Positions 63,192 through 64,000 of a stretch of DNA of 64,000 bases are shown here, one piece after another; within the stretch, counting starts at the first letter, position 1; each line of letters opens with the position of its first letter. The notes beneath the pieces are model-generated. The model was not told the DNA's origin. It saw only the letters and a list, made by a program, of their open reading frames with translations, and made no database searches. A program made the translations under genes and the position numbers. Origin of the DNA: Acidobacteriaceae bacterium (GTDB lineage: Bacteria > Acidobacteriota > Terriglobia > Terriglobales > Acidobacteriaceae); assembly GCA_003139095.1 (NCBI GenBank), contig PLHW01000010.1:81113-145112 (forward strand), given 5' to 3'.

Positions 63192-64000
63192 ATGTGGTTC
63201 AATAGACATCCGCTCAACAATTCGCTGGTGGTGTTCGTCCATGGCATCTTTGGGGACAACTGGGGAACGTGGCTTGGCGTGCCCGGCATCATTCAACGCA
63301 TGGCTGAGCATGATCCATTGGTTCGCAGCTATGATGTTTATTCTTTTCAGTACGATTCGACTGCGTTTCATCAACCTCCGATCATTCCCTTTGCCGTCGA
63401 TGGCTTGCGTCAGTTGCTTAATAGGATTCAGGGAAAGTACGAAACCGTGGCACTCATTGCCCACAGCCAGGGAGGATTGTTGTCGAAGGCGTTTATTCTT
63501 GAAGAACTGCAAGCGGGGCACGGTTGTAGTTTGAAAGTGGATCTCCTAATTACCCTCGGCACACCTCATGCGGGCCGGAAATTGTTGAACCCGTTGCATC
63601 GCATCAGAAAGCTTCCAGGTGTTCGGATGCTAGGGCAATTGACGCAACTGGCGGCGCGAAGTGAGACAGTGCGTTTTATTCGTGAAAATTGGACTAAAGA
63701 ACACGTAATGCGCCTTCCCGAAAGTGCTTCAAGCACTAAGCGTCACATCCGATCAGTCGCGGTAGTGGGGGCGTACGACATATGGGCCGGGGGGGCAGGA
63801 TCGGAGGGATATAGGGAGGTAGACGTGCGAAATTATCTTCAAAAAAGTCACCCGGCTCTTGCGAAACCAGGCTCTGAGGGTGAAGCACTCAGTGAGCTGA
63901 TTGTGGGGGAACTGAGCGATCATCGTCGTCCCAGTGCAGTCTTGACGGAGATCAAGAAAATTCGCAGCGATCAAGAATGTCCTGCCTCAGCTGGAAATGG
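63192..64000 (+). CDS. Alpha/beta hydrolase, 3' end beyond the window
   Basis: An incomplete gene: 269 codons are open with no stop at the window edge. The product begins MWFNRHPLNNSLVVFVHG and has the oxyanion segment VHGIFGD, the nucleophile elbow AHSQGG with Ser92, and the downstream LGTPHAG block, all typical of lipase/PGAP1-like alpha/beta hydrolases. The catalytic Asp and His are not clearly identified and may be beyond the edge. The start ATG at 63192 lacks a strong Shine-Dalgarno. It is on the opposite strand to the lipase-like pseudogene and the cytochrome genes. Confidence 0.75.
   Translation, partial: MWFNRHPLNNSLVVFVHGIFGDNWGTWLGVPGIIQRMAEHDPLVRSYDVYSFQYDSTAFHQPPIIPFAVDGLRQLLNRIQGKYETVALIAHSQGGLLSKAFILEELQAGHGCSLKVDLLITLGTPHAGRKLLNPLHRIRKLPGVRMLGQLTQLAARSETVRFIRENWTKEHVMRLPESASSTKRHIRSVAVVGAYDIWAGGAGSEGYREVDVRNYLQKSHPALAKPGSEGEALSELIVGELSDHRRPSAVLTEIKKIRSDQECPASAGN

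Noticed and set aside
1..64000. CRISPR arrays, rRNA genes or intact tRNA genes
   Set aside because: No regularly spaced repeats and no complete tRNA or rRNA sequence were recognised; only a 23-bp tRNA-Ser piece was found.

Overview
The window looks like a chromosomal segment of a Gram-negative, moderately GC-rich soil bacterium, most likely an acidobacterium of the Terriglobia/Koribacter type. The evidence is an Oar-like TonB-dependent receptor with a carboxypeptidase-regulatory domain, giant propeller (Reg_prop/Y_Y_Y) histidine kinases, adjacent DUF2950 and DUF3300 genes, PEGA/OmpA envelope proteins, and an atpB-atpE pair separated from the other ATP synthase genes. The lineage call is inference from gene content; no rRNA gene is present.

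Region 1 (1-11.5 kb, all minus strand) runs from central energy to storage-carbon metabolism: a universal stress protein, acetate kinase, then a tight run of histidine phosphatase, glycogen phosphorylase, phosphoglucomutase, 4-alpha-glucanotransferase and MarC, followed by atpB and atpE. The glycogen genes overlap or nearly touch, and together would take glycogen to glucose-1-P and glucose-6-P; the branching enzyme glgB lies alone at 34-36 kb. Region 2 (11.5-20.1 kb) carries mostly secreted or envelope proteins of unknown function, a PEGA/Ig-like/OmpA protein, a hexose-6-phosphate mutarotase and several very small genes with strong Shine-Dalgarno sites. Region 3 (20.2-33.5 kb) has a KdsC-like phosphatase, a truncated winged-helix/ATPase regulator, and a signalling unit of one NarL-type regulator and two tandem giant kinases, divergent from a TonB-dependent receptor.

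Region 4 (34-40.4 kb) contains glgB, stress-type membrane proteins (DUF1269, HdeD), a two-domain STAS-like protein, an AI-2E family permease and an unlisted 52-residue cysteine-rich metallothionein-like gene. Region 5 (40.7-46.6 kb) is an EmrA-EmrB-TolC tripartite efflux operon followed by a two-TM ion channel and a Gfo/Idh/MocA oxidoreductase. Region 6 (46.7-55 kb) holds DUF2950 and DUF3300 proteins, paired zinc-ribbon proteins, a TonB-type protein with a partner, and a GT2/GT39 pair for lipid-linked sugar transfer.

Region 7 (55-64 kb) looks accessory: a tyrosine recombinase without a recognisable catalytic Tyr, a 23-bp 3' fragment of a tRNA-Ser gene, a frameshifted patatin-like phospholipase, a monoheme lipoprotein, a RoxA-like di-heme cytochrome c and, at the right edge, an incomplete alpha/beta hydrolase. 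The main candidates for something new are this cytochrome/lipase neighbourhood, the tandem kinases sharing a near-identical transmitter, the metallothionein-like gene, and a recurrent intergenic motif TGGCANNTGAC.
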